64,000 nucleotides of DNA from Rana temporaria (GCF_905171775.1 NC_053490.1:152588469-152652468); one strand, 5' to 3'. Numbered from the stretch's first letter, positions 47,050 to 58,457 are shown. Made by a program: numbers and translations. Notes: generated by a model from the sequence alone, not told the origin.

Positions 47050-47590
47050 CCCCAAAATTCCTGATGGCGGCCCTGCACATACCTCCCAACATGCACGGAT
47101 TCTGCGGGACTTTCCCGCACAGACAGCTTCTTCCCGCAGTCCCGCGAAAGGGTTAATTTTCCCGCACTGCAAGAGGAGGCAGCACGGAAGCAGGAGGAAC
47201 CGGAGCGGTGTGTGGAGGACTGTGGCTGCTGAAGGGAAGAAAGCGACAGCCGGGCTAATGACAGTCTGTGGCCCCGGCTGTCGGCACAGGTGAGAGGCAC
47301 TCCCCCCCCACTCAACAACTGCTAAACCCCCCCGCTCAACAACTATGATCCCCCCCTCGCTCAACATCTTCGACCCCCCCCCAATTCTCGGCTCCAGGGG
47401 GCCCCTTCAACACTCAAGCCCAGGGGCCCCCACCACCCTAAGTCCTGCCCTGATTATAGGTGAGAGGAAAGGAGTGGGACATAAAGGGAAATAGTATGAA
47501 AACAAAAGGAGGGAATCTCCAGAGGGGGTCGACGGTTCAACTGTACCAAGGGTCGTGTAATAATGATGAAGGGAAGGTTAGTAGGCTACC

Positions 47591-48132
47591 TTAGGGCAAA
47601 AGAAGTGAACAATCAAGTCCTGGTGGTAGATGGTGTCTTATCCAGGGAAGCCATAGTTTTACAAATTTAGAAAGGTAATCAAGTATGTTTGCCTCCATTT
47701 TTACATGAATTATTGCCTGTGTTACATGCTGTTTAAGTGACACAACACAAAGTGTGGTTGATTTCCAGGATGTTGCTATTAATTTTTTTGCTGCCGTGGT
47801 AACATACAGTAGAATTTTCAATTGTTGTGTTAAGTTTGGTGGTTTGTTATTTAGGAGAGACTCCGGTGGATTAGGTAATATGTTTGTTGCAAACATGGTA
47901 GAGAGAATGCTAAATATTTTTGACCAAAAGGATTGAGCGATGGGACAGGTCCACCAAATATGAAGATGAGTACCTGGGTCACAACAGCCTCGGAAGCATC
48001 GGGGAGGTATTGGGGGAGAAATTGTTATATTCTTGCGGGAACCAGGTACCATCTGATAAGTACTTTGTAATTCATTTCAATTGCTACTATGTTTGGGGTA
48101 GCTGATTCTGTAGCTTGCCAGACTTGAACCCT
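47591..48132 (-). pseudogene. LINE ORF2 C-terminal region
   Basis: Minus-strand text includes NYKVLIRWYLVP (48081-48046) and, in the open 153-residue piece, GTHLHIWWTCPIAQSFW (residues 27-43), the Cys/His region found near the C-terminal end of L1-type ORF2. One frameshift separates the two. The CCHC-type finger here is incomplete. Confidence 0.75.
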
Positions 48133-48135
48133 ATC

Positions 48136-48297
48136 CAATGTTACCAACCAGCATTCGGTTGGAGGAGAACCACTTGACGTTCAGGAGAAAGATCAAGACT
48201 CATCTCTTTTGATACCAAAGGAGACAGGAACAACAAGCGCCCAGAGGCGATTAAGTTTGCATGTGCTGCGCTATATAAGTTTTCATTCATTCAATGT
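48136..48297 (-). mobile_element. SINE-like 150-bp insertion
   Basis: CAATGT at 48136-48141 and 48292-48297 flank 150 bp that interrupts the LINE ORF2. The right part reads gtgctgcgctatataagt, a tail typical of L2/RTE-like or SINE 3' ends, followed by cattcattc. The strand is uncertain. Confidence 0.5.
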
Positions 48298-49169
48298 GTC
48301 AGGTTGAAGGTTTAACTCATTCTCCCATTTAGAAATATAGGATGGAGGGGAAGAGGTTGTGTGTGAAAACAGTTGGGTGTACAAATCTAAAATGAGTCCA
48401 CATCTGTGAGGGTCTGATATACACGTTTGTTCAAAGATAGTACAAACAGGAGATATCAAATTTAAGGGAGCATTTTTGGACAATACGTTTTTAATTTGTA
48501 ATTACCTAAAAGTTTCATTATGTGGTAAGTTGTGGGTATTACAAAGTGTAGCAAAGTGTGTACTATGGTCAGTTTTATAAAAGTGATGGACACGTGTAAG
48601 ACCAACCTTAGACCAAGTGGAGAAGGAGGAAGGAAAAGTCCATGCGGGGCAGAAAGAAGGACTATTCAAAAAAGAAAGAAGTGGGTTATGTTGTGATTGG
48701 AGACCAAAACACATTTTGAGCCCATCCCAAATTGAGAGGGTATGTTTAGGGACCAGGTTTTTGATTGTGCGACGTAGAGTTGGTGTGAGCCATAATAAGT
48801 TTGACATGGAAAGTGGGTCACAATCAACCGATTCTATTGCAACTCAAAGAGGGATTTCTTTAGTGGCATGACACTTGGGCAATTGCGCTAATTGTGAGGC
48901 GTAGTAGTATTTTGAAAAATTTGGAACACTCAGACCTCCTCGAATCCGAGGCATATACAGGGTAGGTTGTGGTAAACAAGGTTTAAGTTTACCCCAAATA
49001 AATTGGGCAATTTGCGTTGGAGGATTTGTAGAAAGTATGCAGGAACCTGTATAGGTACATTATACTCTATAGATATAGGTATTGACATTTTAATCACTGT
49101 GATTCTACCCATCCAAACTAATGGTAAGGGGGAACATTTTTTCATTAGGGCGGAAAGAAGAGCTAGCAT
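48298..49169 (-). pseudogene. LINE ORF2 region after the RT (thumb and connection)
   Basis: Successive minus-strand frames read LPLVWMGRITVIKMSIP (about 49120-49070), then two open pieces at 48807-48502 and 48483-48283. GRI-IKM-P is the conserved text after the RT fingers in L1-type elements. Several frameshifts are present. It was identified mainly from order and context. Confidence 0.65.
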
Positions 49170-49893
49170 ATGTGGATAATTTGCAGAGTATAGGTTCTCT
49201 GGGTTTGCTGTGAATGAGACTCCTAAATTTATGTGGATTCATTTTGAGGCCAGATTTTAAACCAAATATAGTAAATATGTCAATGAAGTTTGGGGCTGAT
49301 ATCAGGGGCGATGTTAGGAATATTAAGACATTGTCGGCGAATAAGCATAATTTATGTTGGTGCTCACCTTGTTCAAAGCCTTTTATATTTGTATTGGATC
49401 GTATGAGTTGGGCAAGGGGTTCTATTGCCAAGGCAAATAGGAGAGGGGATAGGGGGCATCCCTGCCTGGTTCCTCTTTCAATATTGAAGGGTTCAGAGCG
49501 GAATCTCGAGTAAGATACATATGCTTTCGGATTTTGATAAAGAGAGGATACCCATGTCAGGAACTGTGCTCCAAATCCCCATCTGTGAAGAATAACATCA
49601 AGATAAGACCACGACAAAAAATCAAATGCCTTCCGTATGTCGATTGGCAGGAAGCAGGCAGGGATGCGACGTGTTCGGGCTATAATATATGCCAGGAGGG
49701 TGGCACGACGAATGTTGTTGCCTGTGTGTCTGGAAGGAATAAATCCGGTTTGATCCTTATAGATGAGGGTTCCTATGATTGGGTTAAGATGGTTAGAGAG
49801 GATCTTGGCTAATATTTTAATATCTAGGTTGAGTATTGAGATTGGTCTATAATTGGACCATGACGTGTCGTCAGTGTGTGGCTTAGGAATCAT
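49105..49893 (-). CDS. LINE reverse transcriptase core, catalytic Asp altered
   Basis: 262 open residues of an L1/Tx1-type RT: MIPKP start, NYRPISILNLDIKILAKIL (14-32), TGFIPSR (49-55), motif A PIDIRKAFDFLSW with Asp85 (83-95), motif B RQGCPLSP (143-150), motif C at 185-188 reading FADN instead of FADD, and SGLKMNP (214-220). The Asn codon (49332-49330) differs by one transition from Asp, removing the second catalytic aspartate, so the enzyme should be inactive even without the surrounding frameshifts. Upstream (50145-49933) and downstream parts are in other frames. It is the largest intact block of the LINE. Confidence 0.9.
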   Translation of the reverse strand: MIPKPHTDDTSWSNYRPISILNLDIKILAKILSNHLNPIIGTLIYKDQTGFIPSRHTGNNIRRATLLAYIIARTRRIPACFLPIDIRKAFDFLSWSYLDVILHRWGFGAQFLTWVSSLYQNPKAYVSYSRFRSEPFNIERGTRQGCPLSPLLFALAIEPLAQLIRSNTNIKGFEQGEHQHKLCLFADNVLIFLTSPLISAPNFIDIFTIFGLKSGLKMNPHKFRSLIHSKPREPILCKLSTYASSSFRPNEKMFPLTISLDG

Positions 49894-49932
49894 GGCTATA
49901 GATGCTAATAGGGATTCTGTACGAAAGGAATT

Positions 49933-50145
49933 TCAGTCAAGGAGAGAATTAAAGGCGGCAACCATTAGAGGGGAGAGTAGGGTAGTAACACATTCATAAT
50001 AGGTGGCTGAGAAGCCATCAGGGCCTGGGCAATTATGTAGTTTTAAGGTTTTTATTGCGGCTTGGACTTCCGAATCAGTTATACGTTTATCTAGTATTTC
50101 TTGATGGGCAGTGGAAATGGAAGGAAGTTGAAAATAGGGTGTCAA
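49933..50145 (-). pseudogene. LINE RT N-terminal block
   Basis: Contains ITDSEVQAAIKTLKLHNCPGPDGFS, the standard pre-RT PGPDGF motif of L1-type ORF2 (about residues 22-46 of this piece). It is out of frame with the RT core that follows. Confidence 0.85.
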
Positions 50146-50401
50146 ATAGTTTTTTGATCATATGTATGTGTATTCCGATATAAGTCCATTTGTTTTCTGT
50201 GAAACTCATTACGTATTTTTTGTGGATTGCTGGAATAAGTGTTTGTACTGTATGTATTTGAAGTCGGATTGGTTTTGGAATGTGGTTAGCTCTACGTAGT
50301 GATAAGACTAAGAACATCGTTGGTTTGTTTGCCTTCATATAAAGACTAGGTTTTGATTTTCTAAGAGCCCTTACTGCCGAGTCCATCAGAAAGAGATCCA
50401 G

Positions 50402-51609
50402 TTACAATTTAGCTTTATCATAAGCAAGTTTAGTTGATGGAGAAGGCATGTTTTTAAAATTTTCAGAGGCTTTATAGAAGACTTTGTCTAGTTTATGGAG
50501 CTGTTGTTTTATTTTGCGGTGGTAGGATGTTTGACTTATACAGACCCCTCGGATGGATGGCTTAAGAGCTTCCCACAATGTCAGGGGATTTGTATCTGTG
50601 GGTGAATTATTAGAGATATAATCTTGAATGGCAGTTTCTATGGTTTGTCTACAAGTTGGGTTAGCCAATAAACTATCATGTATGCACCAGGATCTATCAG
50701 TAGGTCTTGGGATCAAGGAAGAGAAAGTTGTCATGACCACATTGTGATCCGACCAAGCACATGGGATTATTAAAGAGTTTAATATAAGAGGGGAGGTATT
50801 TATGTGCACAACTTGATGGTCTATATGGGAGAACAGTTTGTGGAGATGAGAATCGTGTGTAAATTGTCTCCTAGCATTTTGTTCACGCCACGTGTCAAGG
50901 AGGGAATGTTGGTCAAGGAGTTGTCGATAAGTAGGGCATTGAGCCTATAATGGAGTTGGGGATTTGTCTATAATTGGGTAAATTACTTGATTTGAGTCTC
51001 CACAGATAATGAGGGTATCCTGGTTTATGTGATTCCACTACTGAGAACAGGTGTGAGAGAAATGAAATAGGATATGTATTGGGGGCGTAATATGAAACAA
51101 TGGTAATTTCATTGTCTAACAGCAGGTCAGGATCCTTGATCTCTTTATGAAGGGTAACGGGAACAGTACGGTGAAATGCAATCAAAACACCTCTTTGTTT
51201 AGTTGAGGCCGAAACCATATAGACCTGAGGGTATTGACGACTACAGAATTTAGGGGAGGACTGTGAGGAGAAGTGCGTTTCCTTTAAAGGAGTTGTAAAG
51301 GTTCGTTTTTTTATTTTCTAAATAGATTCCTTTAAGCTAGTGCATTGTTGGTTCACTAACCTATTCCTTCGATTTCCCTTCTAAATGTTTTTTTTCTTTG
51401 TTTTCGTTGTCTGAATTTCTCACTTGTTCTGGATGACTAAACCCCAACCAGATGATGGGGGCAAGCCTACTGAGGAGAAACAGGAAGTGAGAAATTCAGA
51501 CAAAGAAAAAAAAAATTTAGAAGGGAAATCGAAGGAAAAGGTAAGTGAACCAACAATGCACTAACTTGAGGCCTTGGATGTTGTAAGTTAATACATTTAA
51601 TGACATCAT
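50402..51609 (-). pseudogene. LINE ORF2 N-terminal endonuclease (APE type), broken
   Basis: ORF2 begins at 51609 or 51606 with MSLNVLTYNIQGL, the N-terminal Asn-containing strand of an APE-type nuclease. A fold-back MITE follows directly. After it, ETHF (51281-51270) is the rest of the catalytic Glu motif, then RGVLIAFHRTVPV and IVSYYAPN (51195-51090), and finally WSDHNVV (about 50750), the catalytic Asp-His pair. Thirty or so codons expected between the first strand and ETHF are missing, so the MITE insertion was accompanied by a deletion. Confidence 0.8.
51282..51567. mobile_element. Fold-back MITE inside the LINE endonuclease
   Basis: Long inverted arms: gcattgttggttcactaacc ... gaatttctcacttgttc against gaagtgagaaattc ... 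ggtaagtgaaccaacaatgc. The left end tttaaaggagttgtaaagg resembles other TTAA MITEs; the right end is lost. Confidence 0.75.
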
Positions 51610-52038
51610 TATTCAATGAATATGAGAATAGAGGATCTTAAAGTTGATTGCCTAGCAATGTGTTAGAACTCTGGAGGAGAGGGGGATAATGAAGGTAGGG
51701 AACAGGGGATTAAGGGAGGTGGTATATAAAAAAACTGAGCAAAATAGGTAGTTTCAAGTATTAGGACAGATAAAGAGAAGCTTTGTTTGATTAGGTAGGA
51801 ATTTGGAGCTAGTATCCAAAGTGTGGTAAAAAAAAATCACCAAACTGTAGATACAATCTGTTCAAAGAGTATCCAGTCAATAAGGCCGGCTACTCGAAAA
51901 ATAAGTGGGAGGTACAGTGAACTGTCTCCAGGACAAAAAAAGCCTCTTTAAAGAATATTCAATTAATTTTAAAAATTAACGAATCACAAAAAAATAAAAA
52001 TAAATAGTTATTAGGTATCATAAAAGAAAAAACAGAAC

Positions 52039-52749
52039 ATAGGGCCAGATCCACAAACGAGATACGACGGCGTATCTACTGATACGCCGTCGTATCTCTG
52101 TTTCTAACTATGCGACTGATTCATAGAATCAGTTACGCATAGCTAGCCCTAAGATCCGACAGGTGTAATTGAATTACACTGTCGGATCTTAAGGATGCAA
52201 TTCTAGGCCGGCCGCTAGGTGGCGAGGCCATTGCGGCCGGCGTAGAATATGCAAATGAAGATTTACGGCGATCGCCGAACGTCCCGAACGGCCCGTCGAT
52301 CTAAATCTACGTAGTTTCCGTCGGGTTACGCCGCGTAAAACTAGGGCTGAGCCCTAGTTCTCCTAAGCCATGTTAAGTATGGCAGTCGTTCCCGCGTCGA
52401 AATTTAAACATCAACGTCATTTGCGTAAGACGTCCGTGAATGGCGCTGGACGCTATTTACGTTACCGTCTAAGCAAATGATGTCGGTGCGACGTCAGTTA
52501 GCGCAATGCATGTCGGGTAATTTACCCGACGGAGCATGCGCAGTACGTCCGGCGCGGGAGCGCGCCTAATTTAAATGGGACTCGCCCCATTCTATTTGGC
52601 CCGCCTTGCCCCGGACAGATTTAAGTTACACCGCTGCAAATTTCCAAGTAAGTGCTTTGTGGATCGGGCACTAACTTGGACAATTTGCGGCAGTGTAACT
52701 TAAATGGGAAAAGTTAAGTTACGCCCGATATTTGTGGATCTGGCCCATA
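52039..52749. mobile_element. MITE family E, copy 5
   Basis: ATA duplicate on both sides of GGGCCAGATCCAC and GTGGATCTGGCCC. Strong near-terminal palindrome (gatacgacggcgtat). It lies between LINE ORF1 and ORF2. Confidence 0.8.
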
Positions 52750-53227
52750 GGGTTTAAGGAATGTGATAAGTATCAGATTATCAGGATAGAGTAATGAGGA
52801 AACAAACAAACTGCAAATATGCTAGTAGTATCTAGAAGATGTGAGGGAATTGTAATTAAAAAAGGATAGGTACACCCATCTTATTGAAGAAGTGGAGATA
52901 TAAATCAGCGTATATGCAGGAGATTGTCAAGTTTCAGATTAAGTTAACAGATATGCCTTTCAGTAGATTTTAATTACTTCAGATATAACGAGTAGGGGAA
53001 GCAAAGTAGGACTTTATAATATCTAAACTCTAAAGGAATATCAATCTGTTGTCATGTAAGAAAAATAGTCACATTTAAGAAACTTATTTATAAAGCTTTA
53101 AAGATGGAGAACCATCAGGGAATAGAGCATATAGTCTATCTGCAGGGATTACAAATAATGGGTCACATTGAATGTAGTGACAAGACGTATACATTTTAAA
53201 CATACAATATCGCTCAGAAAAGAAACT

Positions 53228-54400
53228 TCAGTCCATTTGATCTTCAGGATCTGGTTGCGGTGATGTAAAGCGACTCCTCTTGTAGGTGCTTGAATGGGCT
53301 TGTTGATCAGGATCTTCTTGTTGGTTTTTGGGAAAGCTTAGTAATGCTCGGCGTTTAGAACCTTCAGCAGGATTTTCTGGAATTGACAGGCAGAGATCTC
53401 TGATAGCTATGAGGAGGTCATCCACCATTTTACAAGTATAAGAGGTACCTTTATGAGAGAAGCAAATGGCAAATGGGAAATCCAACGATATGAAATGCGG
53501 TGATGTTGGAGGATCAGCAAATGTGGTTTCATCGCTTTTCGTTTGATGAGAGTTTGTTGCGAGTGGTCTTGGAAAATTTGATAACGATGTCCTTGAAAAG
53601 ATTAAGTATCCTTACTGCGAGCAGCTTCCATTAGTTGTTCCTTGGTGTGGAAATAATGTAATTTCAAAATGATATCTCTGGGGGGGGGGGGGAACCCTCT
53701 ACTTTTCTGGGGGCCAGAGATCTGTAGATTCTATCCATCTCCAGTCTTTCAATAGGAATTGATAAGGCAAGCTCCTGAAAAAGCGCTGTTACTGTAGAAT
53801 AGGGATCTTTTATAGTATCTGGTATACCTTGGATTCTCAGATTGGATCTCCTCGCACTGTTTTCAAAATCCTCAAGGTGAGTAGAGCGAGAAGAATTTTC
53901 TTCTCTAAGGGCTTCTAACTCATTATTGTGATGTAATTTATGTCATCCATTCTTTGTTCTAGTATAGATGTACGATGTCCCACCTCACGGATTTCTCGGG
54001 TCAGATTCTTAGTTATAGTGTCTGAGGTTTTTGGGAGAGCTTTATGTAAAACCAAATTGACTAAGAAGGTCAGAGCCATGAGTAGTATTCTGAAGTGTAA
54101 TGGGTAGTCATCCCAAAATCAAAATTAGGCTCAACATACTGTGGGGAAGAAGAAGAATTCTGTGTCTCTGTGTGTGAGGTAATGCAGAGCAGGAGACTGG
54201 AGCCGCCGCTATTTTAGATGCGGCTTTCACTTGCGCTTCCTGACTCTTAGCAGGCTTACGTTTAGTTTTTCTCCCTGACTACATCCTAACGTTTTGTGCC
54301 CAGTAGTTTAAGGAACAGATATGTTACCGTGGAGTTGTGGTATTCATTTGTGACTCGGCAAAACAAGGCTGTTTTGTCCCGGTAGAAGCGGAACTCTAAG
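53228..54400 (-). pseudogene. LINE ORF1 (RRM/C-terminal domain type), broken
   Basis: Minus-strand frames read a helical part (LTREIREVGHRTSILEQRMDD, about 54010-53950), then ARRSNLRIQGIP (about 53850), the start of the RRM of L1 ORF1 proteins, then LEMDRIYRSLAPRK (about 53740-53700), and an 85-residue open piece (53485-53228) with FPFAICFSHKGTSYTC. This RNA-binding protein normally coats the LINE transcript. A C/G run at 53683-53694 (plus strand G) and several stops break it. Confidence 0.75.
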
Positions 54401-54929
54401 CAGCCATGTCTGCTCAGCAAGCCTCGCTCATGCACCCTCGCCAGGGTTTTTCTTAGCATATAGAAGGACAGTGTTCAATTGAGGTCCTGACTACTTGCTA
54501 TCAGATAGTGTTAACTTTGGCGGCAACCCAGGAAGAAGGTTAGATTGGTATGGTAGGCAGTGCAAGGACCAAACAGAATAAAAACAAAAAGAGGGGAGTG
54601 AGGTGTAGGCATGGGCTGCTAACTGTGGTTATTTTGGCAAGCGTATTTGTGAAAACAAGATAATAAATGGCTTTGATCTCACCAAGTAGTGATAGTTGGT
54701 ATTTTTTTTGTTAAACATAGACTCGGTCCTCATTTGAGGAGCTACAGGACATAGAGATGGATCAGGTGCTCCTAAGGCTATGATTAGCAAACTGATTTGG
54801 TCACTTGCTCTTCCTAGAAGGCTGTTTGTGTATAGAGCATTAAGATGAAATTGTCTCAGAGTAACCTGATGGATAGTAAGCAGAACTTTTCTAGCAGTCT
54901 AGCAGTCGCACCCACAGGATACTGAGGTT
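54401..54929. other. Between two LINE ORF1 relics
   Basis: Presumably the 5' UTR of the LINE and the 3' part of the next relic. No distinct signal. Confidence 0.35.
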
Positions 54930-55660
54930 GTTGCAGACACTGGTTAGATTGTCAGAGGTTCAAAAGAGGAAGATTTGTCCAGAGGCTGTCTTGGCTGGTC
55001 AAGAAGGAAATACAAATCTGCTGGCTATTCCATGAGCATGCAATTGGTATAAAATGGACCTTAGTGAAGTGGCCATAGAAAAGTTTATTCTCAGAAAGTA
55101 ATTTACCTTAGCATTGTTTAAAATATCTTCATAGAGAAAGAAGTTTGGGAAGAAGCATTCCATATCTCTTGTAAGAGATTTAGGGAAATCCTGTGGACAG
55201 AGAGTGTCGTTTATTCAAATCATCAGGGGCTTCAGTATTGTAAGAGATTGTTGAAAATGGACTGAACAGTCAGTTTTAGTTGATCTTGGGTGATCAATTT
55301 AGTAATATCCCTGGCCCTGATATTATGTCCTCTGCCCCAGTTGTCCAAATCCACTATGTGGTTTGCTGCACAGTGTATATGGCCTGATCCATTTTTCTGC
55401 TCAGACTGTGCCAACTGAGGTCTGTTATGGCTGCAGACTGAGTTGATTTAATGTCTGTGGGGATGAGAGTCCTATCAACCAGATGGGTAGTATGCATAGT
55501 AAGAGTGTGTATAACTTGCCTGCCAGGATAGAAGCAAGACATATTATTTCCCTTATGGAGAGGCTGCAGAGCAATAGAGATTTCCTCATGATCAGGGCTT
55601 TCAGGCTTCTATGAGTGGAATAGCTCAGGAATTTCTCTTTTTGACTAGGTCCACGTTTTT
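54930..55660 (-). pseudogene. Second LINE ORF1 relic (Tx1-like)
   Basis: Minus-strand text: a coiled region with KMDQAIYTVQQTTHIVDLDNWGRGHNIRARDI across two frames (about 55410-55300), then QSIFNNLLQY (55260-55232), RDMECFFPNFFLYEDILNNA (about 55170-55110) and YQLHAHGIASRFVFPS (about 55050-55000). The DLDNRGRR-NNIR pattern and the closing Y-WGFPF-like pattern are typical of Tx1/L1 ORF1. It is a different element from the one at 53228-54400. Confidence 0.65.
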
Positions 55661-56877
55661 TTTGGTTGTTTAGAAACTGAAGAGGAGTGGTAGTTTTTTA
55701 CTCATTGTCAAGTGTATGTTGCTGCACAGTGAGATTAATTCCTCAGTATCTGTGGAGTTCTGTGCTTTAGTGTCCATCTCGCACACATTTAAAGCCATTC
55801 TACCTCCTATAGATTTGTTTTAACTGACTTACTTTATGAGGGAAATTGGAGCGTCAGGGGGCTGTGTTCTATTGTGTCATCACATAAGGTACTTTTGAAC
55901 TAACACTTGTTGCTATTGTTTATTTCTCTCAGTATATTGACCTGGGTAATATATACTTTACTTTGCTCTATTTTACGCTATTTACTTTTTAAGGATAATC
56001 CCAGCCATGGGATTGATTTTACTGAAATACTTTTTACAGAAATATAAGGAAATGTTTTAATATAATTAACTTAGTGATAATTTAAATAATTATGCAATAT
56101 CTCAAAATAGATTAAAACAGCAAGTTGGATTTATTTAATAGAAGTTTCTCTGCTTGACACATTCGGCCCTCAGCTGCAGTACACTGTTTATGCTGATAGT
56201 TTGTATTCTGAAGCATGAATGACACTCTCACAATGTGCTGATCAATAAATGATACGGTATCTGGATGTTCTTTCAGCTAGACATTGCCGGTATTTCTATA
56301 TTATGTGCCTGATAACAGCTGGAGCAACCCAATTATTTAACTTGTTTCCAAGGCTTAGACATTTAACAAAACATAAACAAAAATGTGCTGCAATTAAGAA
56401 AAAATGTACTTCCACCTTAATATTAACATATATAGTACAATTTGTATTCTTTGTTGTTATTATACAGTACTTAATTCAGAATTAAGACATCATAAGACTG
56501 ATTTATACAAGTGACTTTTGTACCACATTGATTTTACTTCATTCATTATGCACTATTAGTGATTTATTACACACGGGTCCTTAAGTTTTATTTATGTATA
56601 TGCATGGTCACTATTGATAATTTTATATTGTTTATTCACATTTTTATCACTTTATGTTATGAAGTGGGTTGTACTAATGAATTTGTTTGGATGTATGGAC
56701 TGTGTATTCAGAAGCGCTGCACTTTATCTATTTAATGATTGAGTGTTTAATTGTGAATCACTATTAGATTTCAGTTGCTCCAAGGTGTTAGGGTTTAGTT
56801 ATAACAAAAGTATAGCACAACAATTCTGATATTTGTGCAATCATATAAATAAATTCATACTGTGAATAAATAATAAA
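55661..56877. other. Unassigned AT-rich sequence, no gene
   Basis: Low GC, no recognised repeat ends. Possibly unique locus sequence. Confidence 0.4.
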
Positions 56878-57404
56878 GTCAGGGATGTAGCTATAGGGGT
56901 CACAGGAGTCACGACTGCGACCCAGCAACATGCTGCAGGGGGCCTGTGCAGCCCCCCAAACGTATGTCCAGCATAGGTAGCTGGGTGGGTAGGAGTACCA
57001 GAGCACCGTGTGCACAGGTGGCTGGACATCAGGGATGACTAGCAGAGCTTCATGATCTACCACACTAGCTGCTCTTTAGTCTTGCATTCCCCGCCTGATC
57101 TGTGTCCTTGGCTGGCTCCCCTGGGTCACTGCTCATTTCAGTGTCGGTCCTCCACAGCCAGAGTCCCGTCCCCTGAGTCAGCTCACACTGCACTGCATTA
57201 TTCCGGGCAAGCAAACTTTAGGCACACAGGTGCAGCCCTATGAGAGCCGGCTCCCCGGAGGACACCACAGGCTTGTCTGCCAGCCCCCCAAAATCCAAAA
57301 ATGACAGATCTTTATCGGGGAGGCCGATCGCCCGTTCGGGCTGCTGTTGGAGGGAGCCCAGGCGACCATGGATGAGTGCCCTGCAGCTTGGTCATGTGAG
57401 TGAG
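56878..57404. mobile_element. One-ended hAT-like sequence
   Basis: Starts cagggatgtagctatagggg, resembling hAT left ends. No matching right terminus was found downstream. Confidence 0.35.
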
Positions 57405-57535
57405 ACGACCCCATATCCTCCACTGTCCCTTCTCACCTGGGGACAGGGCCCCCTTCTTACCTAGGGACAGGGATCCCTTCTTACCTGGGGACAGGGACCC
57501 CATCTTCCCTGGAAACTGGGGGCCCCATCTCACCT
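57405..57535. repeat. Short minisatellite, about 29-bp unit
   Basis: Four units of cccttcttacctggggacaggg with variants. Confidence 0.8.
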
Positions 57536-57536
57536 A

Positions 57537-58139
57537 GTGACAACAACTAAATTACCTTATACTGCTACGCAAATGCGACAGAAAAGAAAAAGCAAAATTA
57601 GCAAAAGCTTGTGGGTCCCGGTAGTAATTGCCCTATTAAACCTTTGTGTCAGTTTCACTACCAATACTTTTCTTTTACCCTCCTTCTCGCAAGGAGGTGC
57701 TGTAACATTACATTTTAAACTTCTAGGCTTACCAAAAGCCAGGCTTCCCAAAAGCCACTTCTTAAAACAAGACATGTGGTCAGTCTCCCTCTTTCTTTAT
57801 TTTTTCCAAGAGACTAAGGTTTCATCAGAGCTGAGGCAAGAAAACAAAAATACCTTACCGCAGGTGAATACCTTCCTTATCTCTTCAAATCCTAAATTCA
57901 AAAATCTCAAGCGGTGCCTCCGTTCTGTAGGGAATAAAAATGGTATTCCCGTATACCTGACAAAGACCAGCTACTGTAGGTATAATCACAGAAATTACCA
58001 CACTCACAAGACCCTCTCAGTACTGAGGAGCTTCTTGGTGGACACAAAGAAAGATGAGCCAATGTCTGTCTCCAAAGATATCTGCTTTAATGAAAGGCGG
58101 GAACAGAACCTTTATACATTTACCATCAATCAATCATAG
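57537..58139 (+). CDS. Hypothetical 200-residue ORF, doubtful
   Basis: Open for 200 codons from an ATG, starting MTTTKLPYTATQMRQKRKSK. It has a basic N terminus and one hydrophobic stretch at about residues 27-50 (VPVVIALLNLCVSFTTNTFL). The rest is charged with no motif I recognise, and the composition resembles its non-coding surroundings. The region could be part of an LTR. It is listed because it is the longest open frame here without a known parent, and it may well be chance. Confidence 0.2.
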   Translation: MTTTKLPYTATQMRQKRKSKISKSLWVPVVIALLNLCVSFTTNTFLLPSFSQGGAVTLHFKLLGLPKARLPKSHFLKQDMWSVSLFLYFFQETKVSSELRQENKNTLPQVNTFLISSNPKFKNLKRCLRSVGNKNGIPVYLTKTSYCRYNHRNYHTHKTLSVLRSFLVDTKKDEPMSVSKDICFNERREQNLYTFTINQS

Positions 58140-58457
58140 GAGGTAAAAGGGACGTGGTTAATACAGGGGTGTACATTTCATAACATTACATACTTAGATG
58201 ATTGACCTCTCAAAGATGATGGACAAAGTTCACTCCGATCAAAAATGTGATCAAAACATCTGGCCTTATGACTCATAGCCATGGGCCCTACTTCCCTATT
58301 CCATGTCTCATTACACAGGAAGGTGGTCCAGACATATTGAGCCATAATTTCTTCATCTAGAGGGTGCAGATTAAAACTGCTCGCCCAAGCTATATTTTAT
58401 GCATGCAAGTGTACTTTGTAAAATACACAGCTTAAAACTTAAACCAGCAACTTAAAC
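58140..58457. other. Spacer, no gene
   Basis: Nothing recognised. Confidence 0.35.

Larger units (their letters stand above)
44926..47460. mobile_element. Non-autonomous hAT inserted in the LINE 3' UTR
   Basis: ATTATAGG is at 44926-44933 and 47453-47460 around termini CAGGGCCGGACTTA and TAAGTCCTGCCCTG. The 8-bp duplication and the CAGGG start are hAT hallmarks. The interior contains a tandem of agggcccagaggtctccagg units, a Tc1 element, and a second hAT MITE. Confidence 0.85.
44605..54450 (-). mobile_element. Degenerate Tx1/L1-type LINE with nested insertions
   Basis: On the minus strand: ORF1 (54400-53228), ORF2 start (51609), endonuclease, RT, C-terminal Cys/His part (to 47591), then 3' UTR (47590-47461 and 44925-44617) ending in an A-rich tail (T run at 44605-44616 on the plus strand). 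Inserts: MITE 52042-52746, MITE about 51282-51567, SINE-like 48142-48291 and hAT 44934-47452. All reading frames are broken by stops and shifts. The 5' limit is approximate. Confidence 0.8.
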
